NCBI GenBank assembly: GCA_034509735.1
Contig: JACGWO010000004.1
Coordinates: forward strand, 27,757,395 to 27,821,394
Length of the DNA stretch: 64,000 nucleotides
Direction: 5' to 3'
From: Sesamum alatum
Lineage: Eukaryota; Streptophyta; Magnoliopsida; Lamiales; Pedaliaceae
Position numbers and translations under genes: made by a program. Shown here piece after piece: positions 10,640-22,015 of the stretch (position 1 is the stretch's first letter; each line of letters starts with the position of its first letter). The notes beneath the pieces are model-generated. The model was not told where the DNA came from and searched no databases. It saw only the letters and a list, made by a program, of their open reading frames with translations.

Positions 10640-11690
10640 GATGATCCTAGTGTTTGGTTTTATTTTTAGGTTGTTTTGTTTTGATTTGTGGAGATAGAAA
10701 GAGAAAAATAGAGATAAATAAGTGTGTGTTAGAAAATGGTGTATATTTGGATTTAGTTTTGGAGATAGTTTGAAATACTGTAAAGAAGGTGTTGTATGTA
10801 GTGTGGTTGTAAATTTGGAGACAAAAAAACACTGTTTATTGTCAAATCATATCTTTTTTATATTTATTTTTTAAAATGTATATATATATATATATTAATA
10901 TAATTGTTTGTAGGTGGATTGAATTATTTAATATATTATTAAATAATAGTTTGTATATGGAATTTTTTTTCTATTTTTTCATGAATAATAATAACATATT
11001 AATTAAATAATATTATGCAAACTAGTATTATCTTACAAATAATTTAATGAGATTGATAAAGTTAATTAGATCATTTAATAATGAATTTGTTGCTTCTCTG
11101 TAACGACTTTTCATATTATAATTTTCCATGCAATTCGAACAATTCCATATAATTACTTGGGACATGTAACATAACCTATGTATAATTTGTTAAAATTATA
11201 ACATCAATAAAAACACATGCGATTATGTTAAATCAATAAACTGTAAGATCAACCATTTAACATTTGGATAAACATTTTTTGTTTCTTTAATTGCTAAACA
11301 ACATGTACACTTAAAAGCCGAAAAACTGCACAAACATAATTGTACCGAATGTATTAAATACAGAAAAGATATCAATCTTGTGAGCATATATAATATGCAT
11401 ATATTAAGAATTAATTTGAGGTCAAATTCTTTTAAGAAAAATAAGTCACACGGATTCACTATTAAGATAAAAATGCTTTATTATATATATATATATATAT
11501 ATTAAATTATTGATTTGATTAAAGATAAATCCATTAATTAACATCCACATTAAAATTGTAATTGGTAAAGATTAATTTTCATCCAAGAAAATAATTCAAT
11601 CCACCATAACAGTGTTAATTGCTAATTTCTTCATTCACTTATCAGTTTGAGGTCAAATTATTAAGACAAAAAAAATAATAATAATAAAGT
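10640..11690. other. AT-rich interior of TIR element, no gene
   Basis: Contains (TA)n runs (10879-10893, 11484-11503) and no supported coding frame. Confidence 0.55.
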
Positions 11691-11711
11691 CAAACGGATT
11701 CCCCAAAATGC

Positions 11712-12207
11712 TTATATTGACTGAGTCGGCTGGGTCCGACACGGCGGGTTGACTCGCCAAGTTAATTGAGTCGTGCTCCCGAGTGAGAGGTGGGAACGCC
11801 CTCTCCGGTGAAGCGTCCGATCGTGGCCGCCATACCCATGTATGTGTCCGCCATGACGAGACGAAGAAGGCGGCGACGGTCCGCCGGCAAAATATCGGCC
11901 AACAGCGGAGATAACACACAACTTCGCTCGGCGGCATTTTATGGTAATGCCGAGTTAGATCCGCGGCATCTGCAACAGAGTCTCCACCGCCTCGCTAACG
12001 GCGGCTTCGGCAACGGAGTTCCAGGCGATCCCGCGTTCGTTGTGCGGCGCCAGATCTGTAAAACAACGTCCGCCGCGTTCGACCCGCTGCATCTTCCGGG
12101 CAAAAGCCTTCACCGCCGCGTTCAACGCCGTTGACCGGGAGCTTATGGTCCAAAAATAGGCGGCGGCGGCCGATTCTGTGCTGCAAGGTTTTTCTTCCTA
12201 TGTTTAG
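11712..12207 (-). pseudogene. GC-rich gene-like cargo, unidentified, two broken segments
   Basis: On the minus strand, an open stretch from about 12207 to 11955 (about 82 codons without a proper start) reads as ordinary protein, with AYFWTISSRSTALNAAVKAF, ARKMQRVERGGRCFTDLAPH and GIAWNSVAEAAVSEAVETLL. A second open stretch about 11931-11770 reads CVLSPLLADILPADRRRLLR then LVMADTYMGMAATIGRFTGE. GC content is far above the flanks. Amphipathic, Ala/Arg-rich composition is consistent with real coding sequence, but I do not recognise the family. The location inside a TIR element lacking transposase suggests host exons captured by a Mutator-like element (Pack-MULE). The frame between the segments is interrupted, so it is not a working gene. 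Confidence 0.4.
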
Positions 12208-12390
12208 TTGAGGTTGGTAGGTTAAGGACCATGAAAATAGCTGATGGGCCTATCAAACGGGTTTTGATGGTTATGGGAAAATGGGACAAGATAGTGGAAA
12301 ACACCCAATCGAGGTATTTTTGTGTGTACCAAACAAATAATCTTGTTTCGGCCCATCTCGGAGATGGGCCGAAAACGAGGCCAAACATAG
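12199..12390. repeat. Small hAT-like MITE next to the cargo
   Basis: Starts CTATGTTTAG and ends CCAAACATAG, imperfect inverted ends typical of small plant hAT-like MITEs. It contains a hairpin, CGGCCCATCT (12349-12358) and AGATGGGCCG (12362-12371) with a 3-base loop. Boundaries approximate; no clean TSD. Confidence 0.4.
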
Positions 12391-13030
12391 CAGATCTTTT
12401 TTTATTTTTTAAATTAAGAAAAGTAATTTAATTTTTTTAAAATTTTAAAGTAATAAAAATAATATATCAAAATTTTATTTTATATATACATAAGGGTAAT
12501 TTTAAAAAAAATATTTTTAATTATTTTAAAAGATTAATTAAACATAATTTAGTTTACAAAAATAGAAATATATAAAAAGTATTTAAATATTATATATAGT
12601 AAATAAGTAAAAAAAATTATATAATTTTATGTATTTTGATATTTAATTTAGATGCTATAAATAAATATAATTTATTGAATAAATTTAAACTAAATATTAA
12701 TTCAATTTAATTAATAATATACAATTATACTAATTTTATTTGTTATATAAATATTTAACTTTAAAAGTAAATTTTAGTATATAATATATATATTTAGGTA
12801 TTTTGATACTTGATTTATATTTTACAAATAAATATATTTTATTAAAGCATTTTTTAAAAATAAAATAATAATATATGAATGAATCAAATATATAATTTAC
12901 TAAAACAAATTAAATTAATCAATAATTATATAATATATTAAGATATTTTTGAATATCAATAGTGGGGGCAAAATAAGTCTGCACATTTAAAATAATCCCA
13001 AAAATGATAAAAAACGAAGCCCATTTGCGC
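12391..13030. other. AT-rich interior, no gene
   Basis: Very AT-rich with no supported coding frame or repeat boundary, belonging to the right half of the 6010-13187 element. Confidence 0.6.
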
Positions 13031-13187
13031 ATCAGGCGTGTGTCAATCACTCTTTGTTAATTTCTAATGGAGAGGAATTTTTTTGCTGTATTTTAAGTAA
13101 CAAGGGAAATTTTTTACTTATAAACATAACACAAGAGGATTTCACACTATTTCACCTAAGCACAAGAGAATTTTATGCAATTTATCC

Positions 13188-13559
13188 TTAACTATATTTC
13201 AGGGTGCAATGCCAATTACCATATTCATTAAATCATTTCAATTCAAATCTTGATCTAACACATCAATAAATTCAAATCAAATTTCAATAAACTAATACAT
13301 TTAGAGTAAACACATAAATAAAATTTTATTATAAAAGTAGACACATATTTAGACTCCTAAAACTTAGGATATTTGGAGCTTGTATAAAAAAATTCATAAT
13401 ATTTTGGTGATTTTGCTCTTAAGTTTTTATATTATAAAAAGAAATATTCTGATAAATATAAGTAGAACAGTATCTAAACTTTTAGGAACTAAAAAATCAT
13501 AATTTTTCTTTTTTTGAATTGGAAGCGATGAATTTTATTAGTTGAAAGTAAAGTGATGA
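13188..13559. other. Intergenic, no gene seen
   Basis: AT-rich flank of the TIR element. The stretch 13340-13500 has a weak inverted repeat ('gtttttatattataaaaa'). Confidence 0.5.
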
Positions 13560-13752
13560 CATTCAGTTGAATCGGCTATCAATATCGAACATAGTTACAA
13601 ACAATCAAATCAATAATATCATATAAACTGACACCTAGCTATTACATGAGTAAATCATACCTACTATACAATAAAAATAACATCAACCCACGCAGGTTCG
13701 AATTCATGATCTCTAGAATTATGGACATCAACTTCGCCAACTAAATTAGGTC
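13560..13752 (-). repeat. SINE-like, tRNA-derived remnant
   Basis: On the minus strand a 'TTAGTTGGCGAAGTTGATG' stretch (A-box-like) is followed by 'AGATCATGAATTCGAACCTG' (B-box-like, GGTTCGAANC degenerate). The same layout recurs at 30890, 31240 and 63045. No intact RNA polymerase III promoter. Confidence 0.4.
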
Positions 13753-13820
13753 TCCTCCACAAAAAATCATAAAATTAAATACTAAAAGTTAAAATAATAC
13801 AAAAGCTAGAATATTAATAA

Positions 13821-13839
13821 CTCTCTCTCTCTCTCTCTA
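13821..13839 (+). repeat. (CT)n tract upstream of COQ10
   Basis: CT repeat about 295 bases before the COQ10 start codon. Pyrimidine-rich patches near plant core promoters and 5' UTRs are common, so it may lie in the COQ10 promoter or leader, but nothing fixes the transcription start. Confidence 0.5.
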
Positions 13840-14132
13840 TTAGAATTAGGAAAAATATAAACCTAGTTCCATAGGTAAAGTAAATGGTAGGAGAACAAGA
13901 AAGAAGAACGGGAAAAAATACCTCAGAGAAAACAAAATGTCGTAGACGGCTTCCCACAATCAAATCAAATTCCATAATAAATTCAGTTCGAAATCATCCC
14001 ATCTCGCCTTCATTCTCCACGTACTTGTCAAAAGAATCGCATCCAAGAAATTCTATGATAGCGATTCGTTAGAGTACCAATTGTTACAAACTATCTCCAA
14101 AAGGAAAAATCAAAATTCCGATTATTTTTTCG

Positions 14133-14439
14133 ATGCCTCCATTTAATTCCGCACCGAAGGCGCTGGTTCGTTCGGTGTCCGCCGAATTTGTTCCGGCAGC
14201 GGATGAGAAATTGGTTGCAGTTACAATCAGATTCGGTGTCTGAGTAGCGTTGCCGGGAGTAATGTATTTGCTTCAGCGGGCAAAACAGTGGGAGGTTACA
14301 GGAATAGCAGTTTTCTGGATTGTGGGATTTCGTCCAGTATTAGTAATGTTGCTTTTCAGAAAAGGGGGTTTTTGGGGTGTGGTGATGGCCAAGAGGGGAA
14401 TATGCTTTCCAAAGTATACGAGGAGAGACGTGTTTTAGG
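14133..14439 (+). CDS. COQ10: COQ10 exon 1 (frame change inside)
   Basis: Begins with ATG at 14133; the frame ends at TGA 14241-14243. The second frame, closed upstream by a TGA at 14204-14206, carries the conserved linker and ends two bases into a Gly codon before donor GTAACT at 14440. The length (307) falls one base short of a continuous frame. Confidence 0.8.
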
Positions 14440-17400
14440 GTAACTTTTGTGTCTTCTCTATTTATTTCGCTGTTTTATTTTGTTGACGCCTTTTCTTTTG
14501 TTCTGAGAAACTTTTTCTTGCGAATTTTGTTTGTTTTTGGTGGAAATGCATCGAACTTAAGTAATCGTTGAAGCTTGTATCTTTGGGTTGAATTAAAGAA
14601 TTCGAAAATGTGGTTTGGCAACTGTAGGCCCGTAGTTTAACTTAAATTATAGTAGGATGATTAACGAATAGAAACAGTTAACTCGTTCCTGTGTATATTA
14701 TTGAATATTTGGTGGGATTCCAAGGTAGATTTTTACATGTGTAATTGCACGGAATAGATATCGATTCAGTCAAGTGTCATTTATGTTTGAAAATGTTGCA
14801 ATTTGCTGATTAATTGCTCTGTTTGCTGATTAATCTTTTGATTATTAGATATTCACCAGAACAATTGTTCAATGTGGTTGCTGCTGTTGACATGTATGAA
14901 GATTTTCTTCCTTGGTGTCAGCGATCACAGATAATTCGCCGCAATCCTGATGGGAGTTTTGATGCTGAGCTAGAAATTGGCTTCAAGTTTCTTGTTGAAA
15001 GTTATATGTCCCATGTGGAGCTACACAAACCAAAATCTATTAAGGTGAAGATTGATGTTGATTGTCGGTCAGCTTGAGTTTGCTGCTTATGTGTCTTTCA
15101 TGTGTCTTATTCTGTTTGGTAAATTTTGTGATATCTTCATTCATTCATCTCATTTTCTTTCTCCCACTTTTTTCACTGGTGAGATGGAGTATATATTGGT
15201 AGTTAAGTAATTCCTGCTAAATTTTAGTGTATACTATCACTGTCTTCATAAGTGGTGTCAACGTGGCATTTCAACATGTGCTTGAAATTGTGTGCATTGC
15301 TTCTCCAAGAACATTTCCTTACTTGATCTCCTAAGTTTCAGGTTGGAGATCTGGGTTAGCTAGATAGGATTGTGGTAGAATATGAAATTGATCATATAAC
15401 CGCCTTGAACTAGAAGTTCAAGCTATGAAAGATGACGCTGGAAATAAACAGGATATAAAAATCAGTGAGAATTATTCTATGGCAGAGATGAATGTTGGTA
15501 GCTTAACATTGTTTCACGTTGCTCAAATGGAGTCATTGATCATGTAAGATGATTCTTATTATTTTTAATAGTCAGTTGCTGTTGCTAATATGTTGCAATT
15601 ATATTTCCGAAAGAGGAGCATGGAAAAATTCAAGATGACTCTATCTCATCTTTGGGAGAGGGTGGGGTGGGTTTGGGTCGATCTATTTAGTATATACCAT
15701 AACAATATTTCCATCAAAAAAGGATTTTGCAATATAAATATGTTGGTGGGTAGGGAATATGGCTTTGACATGTCTTTACAAAGTCCAGCAGTAAATATAA
15801 GTTCCTAAACATATTGTGGCATGTGACTGAAACAAGAAAGTTTCTTCTCTGGGTCTGTACTAGTGTACCAAGTGATATGTGGGATGCAGCTTTAAGAGCT
15901 GCAAGAACATTCTTTAATACTTAATGATGTATAAGTGTTGGCATTAGAGAAATTACTGAAGAACTAGTAGGATTGATATCTGTCGTCCCTCCCCCCACCC
16001 TTTTTTTTTGTTTTCTTAGTAGATTTAACTGATAGCAGTATGTTCTCCTTGATTTCTGATAATCGAATAGTTGGTGGTCTATAGTGCAAGTTCTCCCTAA
16101 CTTAAAATGAAAATTTCGCACAAGCAGAATGCAGAACACAGAAAATACCTAAAGGGAGATAGCAGAGCGAATCTAGCAATTCTCTTGAAAGTATAGTTGG
16201 CATTCAGATTTCTGCATAGATTTTATGACAAAGCAATCTCGAAAGGATGATCAGCGATAAGCGTTGCATCCTCTGTATCCAGTAATTATTAATAGATAGC
16301 AATCTCATTCTCTGAAGATGTCCAGATCAGTAATTTTTAAGAGTTAAATCCACCTCTATTATTTGTTAAAGTTATTAAGTGTGAGGGACCACACAAGACT
16401 GAGGTACATCTAACTGCTTAGTTTCCTCCTTGTCCAAACAACTTTGATATAACATTCTCGTTCTCAAAGGTGGTCAAGGAGGAGTGTTATCACATGGAGA
16501 AATATGCTATCTCGTCCTTGTCTAGAGCACAAATTTGGCTCAGAAATCACTCTTGATATCAATTTTTTTAGACCACTTCTTTAGCTGAATCAATGCAAAA
16601 ATGGCCATTTTGATATACAAATATAGGGGCGGTCAATTGGTGCCCACACCTCCCAATTCTCCTGTCCATAAAGGGTGGAAAGAATTGATGGAGATCCGTG
16701 CACCATTGGGGTCTGATGGTCGAGGATGAATTTCCATTCAACCCCTTGTCTATGATGCTTACTGCTGTTACTCTTCTCAAATTACTCTTAAGACAAATAG
16801 CTTTGCACCTGTAATAGGTTATTGAAGTTTTCTATTGACTGATGTGAGTTGTGACTTTTACCCACAAGCTTATTCAAGTAGATGCATAAATGGCTTGTCC
16901 TGGAATGTTCATTTCCTTTAATTTGTTATCATGTATCAACTTTTGTGATTGATGAATATAGCTCGTCTGGAACTGGCCCTTCCCTTACGTGAATTAGGGT
17001 TGACATGAACCAAGTGTGAGCTCTGTCATTTTGCTGCCTGCATTCAAAATTTGCATTTATTGATGTGGAAGTGTTACAACAAGTTGTATGAACTAGATAA
17101 GGCTCTTCTTAGCGTTCAGAAAGCAGTGTTGTCTCATTGAAATTGTCTTCTAAATAGACAGATGAAATCTTCAGCGTAAGCGTGGTATTTTTTCCCCATA
17201 GTTCTTTGTGAGAAAATTCTTTATTTTCATGTATTACATCAATTCCATCATGTCGTGGTTGATTTTTGTCCTCTCTTGCATTTTATTGCAGACAACTTCA
17301 TCCCAGAGTAGCCTTTTTGATCATTTGATCAATGTCTGGGAATTTAATCCTGGACCTGTTCCAGGATCCTGCAACCTTTATTTCTTGGTGACTTTAAGTT

Positions 17401-18869
17401 TCAATCACCATTTATCGACAGTGGTGAGTTTCTTCATTTAGTTTAACTTCTTCGTATTTTAGAAAATTAATACAACGTGTGACAACTAAAAGAACAATCT
17501 AAATATACTAATTCTTTTCAGCTAGTATGTATATTATCTTTGGTGGACTTTTCTGGTTGTTTGATACGTGGTAAGCTGCATGGCAATTTAAGTCCATTTG
17601 CTGTACTGTGACTTACTATAACGCATAGGAAACTTAGGATTTGACCTTATTAAGATTTAACCTCACAGTGCCATACATTTTGTCTTTTGCATTCAATTGG
17701 TTCACAATTGAAAAAACTTCATGATTATTATTAGGAAATTACACTGCCCCTTGAGGTTGGTGTAATTACATGTAGACTCCATGCGGTTTCAAATCAATTC
17801 GTTAGTCAAAATTTATGAAATTTTCTGATATTAGCAAAAAAATTAATGAAAATCCATATTTAACCCCGATTGACTACTTGCTGATTTGTTCCAAGTCACA
17901 CAAGTTTTTTCTGACCAAACTATCCTTATACATCTTCACATGCTAATGCATGCGAGGAGGTACATCATCATCCTTTTAAGTGTAGTTTGGTCTAGAATTT
18001 GTCTGAGCTACAATAAGTCTGTAAGTCAATCAGGGTTAAATATGAATTTTTATTCAACTTTTTTGCTGATGGCAGCAAGTTCCATAAATTTTAGGGTAAA
18101 TTACAATCACACTCCCTGAAGTTAGATCAAAATACACAAACACCCCTTGTCTTTTACAAAATTACAGTTATACCCCTCGAGGTTATAGTTGTATTACAAC
18201 TACACCCCCTATTCAAAGTCTAAGCTTACACAAACACCCCCTGAAAAACATTACACTAACCCCCCTTTGGGGGTGTAGCTGTAATTTTGCGAAAGACATG
18301 GGGTGTTCGTGTAATTTGAACTAGCCTCAGGGGTGTCAACGTAATTTATCCTAAATTTTACTAAATAGATGGATCTAGTTGTGGACGGAAACAAACCTCA
18401 TTAGGTGTAAATTGCCCAAATCACGGGGGGGTGTCCACGTGTAATTACACCACAACTCAGGGGAGATGATAATTTGCCAAATATGCTTTGCTTAATAAGT
18501 ATTCATGTAAAGGAAGGATCTGGAATCAAATGTTTAGTCTGTATGCCTCAACAGATGGAATAGGAGGGGTACAAAGAGACATCCTATAGTTGATGTTCTT
18601 TTCTTGCAATCATTGTCGAGATTAGGAGAGAAGAAAGTTGAAACCATGAAGCATTTTCCACTGACATAGAAATACGAGTGTAGTTAGTTTCTCTTCTGGT
18701 AACAATATAAACTGTTTCCTGTCATTCGTGGAATTTTGCGTGGCAGATTGCAAATATGTTCTTCAAGGAGGTGGTTTCTCGGCTTGTTGGTTCATTCAAT
18801 GAACGATGTCGACTGATATATGGACCTGGGGTACCAATCCTTGAAAATACTTATGACGAGAGAACATGA
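14133..18869 (+). CDS. COQ10: Coenzyme Q-binding protein COQ10 homologue, mitochondrial; frameshifted exon 1
   Basis: The encoded protein belongs to the COQ10 family (START/polyketide-cyclase fold), which binds ubiquinone at the mitochondrial inner membrane and supports its use in respiration and de novo synthesis. Four exons: 14133-14439, 14849-15044, 17292-17423, 18747-18869, about 250 codons, the usual plant length. Introns follow GT-AG: GTAACT, GTGAAG and GTGAGT donors. Core blocks are YSPEQLFNVVAAVD, YEDFLPWCQRS, PDGSFDAELEIGFKFLVESY, SLFDHLINVWEFNPGPVPG, ANMFFKEVVSRLVGSF and CRLIYGPG. The start MPPFNSAPKAL matches plant COQ10 N-termini, but its frame stops at 14241-14243, while the downstream frame (YNQIRCLSSVAG...GFLGCGDG...VYEERRVLG) is shifted by one base. 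So either the assembly lacks a base around 14170-14225 or the gene has lost its targeting peptide. A start at 14402 would give about 160 residues with the START domain only. Confidence 0.9.
14849..15044 (+). CDS. COQ10: COQ10 exon 2
   Basis: Acceptor TTATTAG before 14849; encodes YSPEQLF through HVELHKPKSIK, 65 residues, fully in frame. The donor is GTGAAG at 15045; reading past it meets a stop at 15075. Confidence 0.92.
15045..17291 (+). other. COQ10 intron 2, 2.2 kb
   Basis: GT-AG bounded, T-rich before the TTTTATTGCAG acceptor. No transposon with clear ends and no nested gene were found; short frames here (such as 15590-15808 and 16780-16568) look random. Confidence 0.8.
17292..17423 (+). 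CDS. COQ10: COQ10 exon 3
   Basis: In frame from TTSSQSSLFDHLINVWEF to the end. After NLYFLV the next ~11 codons (17391-17423) do not look like the family, whereas a neighbouring frame does, which suggests two small indels that cancel out. The strong donor GTGAGT at 17424 keeps phase with exon 4. Confidence 0.85.
17733..18478. repeat. Family-3 MITE in COQ10 intron 3
   Basis: The left end AGGAAATTACACTGCCCC and right end GATAATTTGCC are inverted copies over about 100 bases ('ggtgtaattacatgtagac' against its mirror). The element is split by a second MITE at 18094-18351. It lies in the intron between exons 3 and 4 and does not touch either splice site. Confidence 0.78.
18094..18351. repeat. Family-4 MITE nested in the intron MITE
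   Basis: 258 bases, ends GGGTAAATTAC and GTAATTTATCC, flanked by the perfect 9-bp duplication TAAATTTTA (18085-18093 and 18352-18360). Non-coding. Family copies at 62303 and, partial, 63414. Confidence 0.9.
18747..18869 (+). CDS. COQ10: COQ10 exon 4
   Basis: Acceptor GTGGCAG; encodes IANMFFKEVVSRLVGSFNER to ILENTYDERT and stops at TGA 18867-18869. This is the C-terminal helix of the START fold and a normal COQ10 ending. Confidence 0.92.
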   Translation: MANMFFKEVVSRLVGSFNERCRLIYGPGVPILENTYDERT

Positions 18870-19447
18870 AAGTCTGCAAATTTTTCCATCATGCCGACCA
18901 AGCCCAACACCGGTCAATCTCTCTCCGAACTTCTATCAATCAATATGAGATTAATGCCTATGGGCTATCTCATTTACTCTTTTGAATCCTGAAAGAAAGG
19001 TACTAACTGCACGATTCTGGGATTCTTTCGGATCATTTGTATTGGTAATTGTTGATGAAATGTATCACCTCTTTCCGTGTTTATTTCTTTTCCTTTCATG
19101 CTCAAAAGAAGGGTGAAAATGGTTACAAGCATGTATACCACATATAAGATGAATAGCAGTCTGACAGCCTTATGGAACTAATGTATTCCCACATTCCACA
19201 TTACTGATCACTGATTTCTGTTCTGGGCTGGGAATAGAGTTAACTCTCTTATACCGCGGAAGGGCCTCAGCCCACTAAAGCTACTCTATCTACTTTTTGC
19301 ACGGTGATATATGTTCGGATTGGATTTTTATTTCAAATCTTATTGTATTTTTTTATTATTTAACAATATATATGTTATGTAGACAAAATAACATCATTTT
19401 ATTTTGTTTAGAGAAAGATTTGATGCACGCGGCGTGTAAATTAATTA
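18870..19447. other. COQ10 3' flank
   Basis: Likely contains the 3' UTR in its first few hundred bases; no canonical AATAAA could be assigned with confidence. No other gene. Confidence 0.5.
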
Positions 19448-19946
19448 GGGATAATTATAGTGCTCTCCCATAAATTTGGTGTTGTTACATATGAACCGCA
19501 TGTAGTTTGGGAAATTATATAATACCTTGATGTTTGTTTCTTTTCAACAAATAGATTCATCTGTTAGTTTAAATTTATCAAATTCGTATATATGAGTAAA
19601 AAAATTAAATAAAAATTTATATTTATTGTTGATTGATTTATATAATTTATTACAGGTCAAACAAATTTTCCGATCAAAATATTTTATAAAGAATAGTTTT
19701 CACATGCATCAACTGTGTGAAGATGTATAAAGATAGTTAAAAAAAATTGAATTGCATAAGTCAATTGAGGTAAATATGAATTTTCATTCAATGTTTTTGC
19801 TAATATCAACAAATGCGGTAAATATTGACTAATGGATGATTTTATTTGTTAGACGAAAATAAATATTAGAGATATTAAATATAATTTTTTAAATCATAGG
19901 AGTATGTGTAATTATATCAAACTTCTGCGAAGGCGGTAACTATACC
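19448..19946. repeat. Family-3 MITE
   Basis: Ends GGGATAATTATAG and CTATACC with long inverted arms. The flanks AATTAATTA and AAGTAATTA agree in 8 of 9 bases. Confidence 0.72.
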
Positions 19947-20535
19947 AAGTAATTAAAATAAAAGATGCAAAACAATTTGAAATAAAAAATTCAATCCGGA
20001 AATATATGGGCTTGAGAGGAGAGAGGGAGGGGGGGAAAGAAGTGGTGTCGGAAGGAAAATTTAGCTCAAATTTGATTTAGTTAAATTGATTTAATATAAT
20101 GACAAGTGCAATATATTTGTTATATAATTGATGTACAATTCAAGAAAATGACTAACTACGTAGCAATGTATTATATTTGTTATGTGATTGATTTGGTTTG
20201 ACCAAATTTGATTTGGATAAGAATTTTCTGATAACATGTGGTAAGACTTGAAAATTTCTGGAAGACGCAAACTCCATATGAAATTCCTACCACGAAACTT
20301 GGAGCACAAAAGATGATCACCAATTGCCACTCAACTTATGGCATAAATTCCACAACAATGCGTGATATCTTTTCCCTTTCAAAGGAAAACATAAGAGAAA
20401 AAAATCTATGATGTTTGTTTTCTAAACATTGTGTGATTGATGTTATCTGAGTTTGTGTTGGTGGATAATTTCTATTTTTGAAGTTTGGATGGGGACTAAG
20501 GTGGATGGATCTACAATATAAAAAAAAGTTTGAAA
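19947..20535. other. Intergenic, no gene seen
   Basis: AT-rich. Contains a duplicated 'taatataatgacaagtgcaatatatttgttat'-like pair near 20090 and 20160 (imperfect). No coding frame supported. Confidence 0.5.
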
Positions 20536-20544
20536 TATTTTTTA

Positions 20545-21040
20545 GGGTTAATTACACCTAGACCCTCTCTAATAGTATAAAATTACATTTTCTCCTATTT
20601 TTTTTTTTAAATTACACTTACACTCTCTTTTAAAAAAATTTCGTTTACACCTGACCTCATTCCGTTAGAATATGGATGGGAAATGTTTAATTTAGCAAAA
20701 CAAATTACATAAATTTTTAATTTTGTCAATCAGTCAATATTCTCGTGTATATTTTTGTAATTATGAGAAGATAACTGTAATGTATATATACGGAGTGAGG
20801 TTAACATTATTTTTTTTTCTATAAGTGTAAAATTATTACATGAGAATGTTAAATGAGGTAAAATTGAAAACTTATGTAATTTTTTTTTGCTAACATCAAC
20901 ATTCTTCATAACCAAATTCTAACGAAAGGGGGTCAAGTGTAAACAGAGAACTTTTAGAGGAGTGTAAACTTATAATTTAAACTTTTTGGGAGGAAAGTAT
21001 AATTTTATTATTCTCAGAGGGAAGCTAGGTGTAATAACCC
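20545..21040. repeat. Family-5 MITE with perfect 9-bp TSD
   Basis: 496 bases, ends GGGTTAATTACACC and GGTGTAATAACCC. TATTTTTTA flanks both sides (20536-20544 and 21041-21049). Inverted arms of about 120 bases include 'ccgttagaat' and its complement. Confidence 0.88.
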
Positions 21041-21194
21041 TATTTTTTAATTAATACTTTTCATGGTTAAGTCATGACTCGACTACAAAAATCCATCCAA
21101 GGTTGAAACTAGTGGTTGACTTATCAAAAGAAAAATACCAGAAATTATGGGGCTTATTAAGTTGGCTACCAAGGGCTATGGGTAATTAAATATT

Positions 21195-21690
21195 GGGTTA
21201 ATTATAGTTAGATCCTTTTTAAAAATATGAAATTACGCTTGTTTTCTAAAAATTTTTTGAATTATATTTACATTTCCTTTGAAAATTCTCCCTTTACACG
21301 TTAACTCCTTTCCGTTAGAATTTGACGAAAAAAGCTGCCATAAAGCAAAAAGAATTACATAAAATTTTTAAATACCTCATTTAATATTTCATGTATATTC
21401 TTGTACTTATAAGGGAATAAATATGATATATACATATGGAGTGATATTATCATCATAACAATTTTCCCTTAATAGTACAAATTTAGTATATGGGATTATT
21501 AAATAAGGGGTAAAATTAAAAATTTATTGTAATTATTTTGATCACATCGATATTTTTCGTTCAAAATTCTAATTAAAATGGTCATGTGTTAAACAGAGAA
21601 TTTTTGAAGGGTATAAGTATATAATTTCAAAATTTTTTTGGGATAAAGTATAATTTATATTTTTAGAAGAGGTTTAAGTGTAATTAATCC
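21195..21690. repeat. Family-5 MITE, second copy
   Basis: 496 bases, ends GGGTTAATTATAG and TAATTAATCC, flanked by TAAATATT (21187-21194 and 21691-21698). Lies only 150 bases from its relative at 20545-21040. Confidence 0.82.
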
Positions 21691-22015
21691 TAAATATTTC
21701 CCTATGATACAGTTTTTCGTGTTCTTGATGGACCACTTAGATAATTTTATATCAAAAAATGACAATTATGTTTGTCATAGTTTATATAACCTCCAACACC
21801 CAATCAAATTTTGGTTTGTGGCTAAAGGTTTTTCAATGACTCCATATCTTAAGAGCTCAAAATGCGAGTCCAATGATTTGATTTGATTTTTTTTAATGAA
21901 ATTATCCAAAAAAAAATCCCTACTTCTAAAAACATCAATTTAAACACAATATAAAAGAAATTACATTTAAGGCTCCTTCGAACTTTTAAAATTACAAGAA
22001 AAGAAAAGAAAAAAA

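Larger units (their letters stand above)
6010..13187. mobile_element. Large Mutator-like TIR element, split by a Copia insertion
   Basis: The left TIR starts GGGATAAATTGCATAAAATTC (6010), is interrupted after 6032 by the Copia element and its TSD, and resumes at 10039. The right TIR ends ...GAATTTTATGCAATTTATCC (13187) and is its inverted copy for about 150 bases ('aaaaagccccctgtatttta' against 'taaaatacagcaaaaaaatt'). Without the Copia, the element is about 3.2 kb. It has no transposase but carries GC-rich modules at 10331-10620 and 11700-12200. The flanks do not give a clean TSD, so the boundaries are approximate. The terminal sequence resembles those of 26047-30532 and 59020-59242, which have 10-bp TSDs. 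Confidence 0.65.

Noticed and set aside
13884..14072. 62-codon frame just upstream of COQ10
   Set aside because: Low-information composition and no family; more likely 5' flank or leader.
16568..16780. Minus-strand frame inside COQ10 intron 2 as a nested gene
   Set aside because: Only 70 codons, no recognisable motif and no supporting signals.
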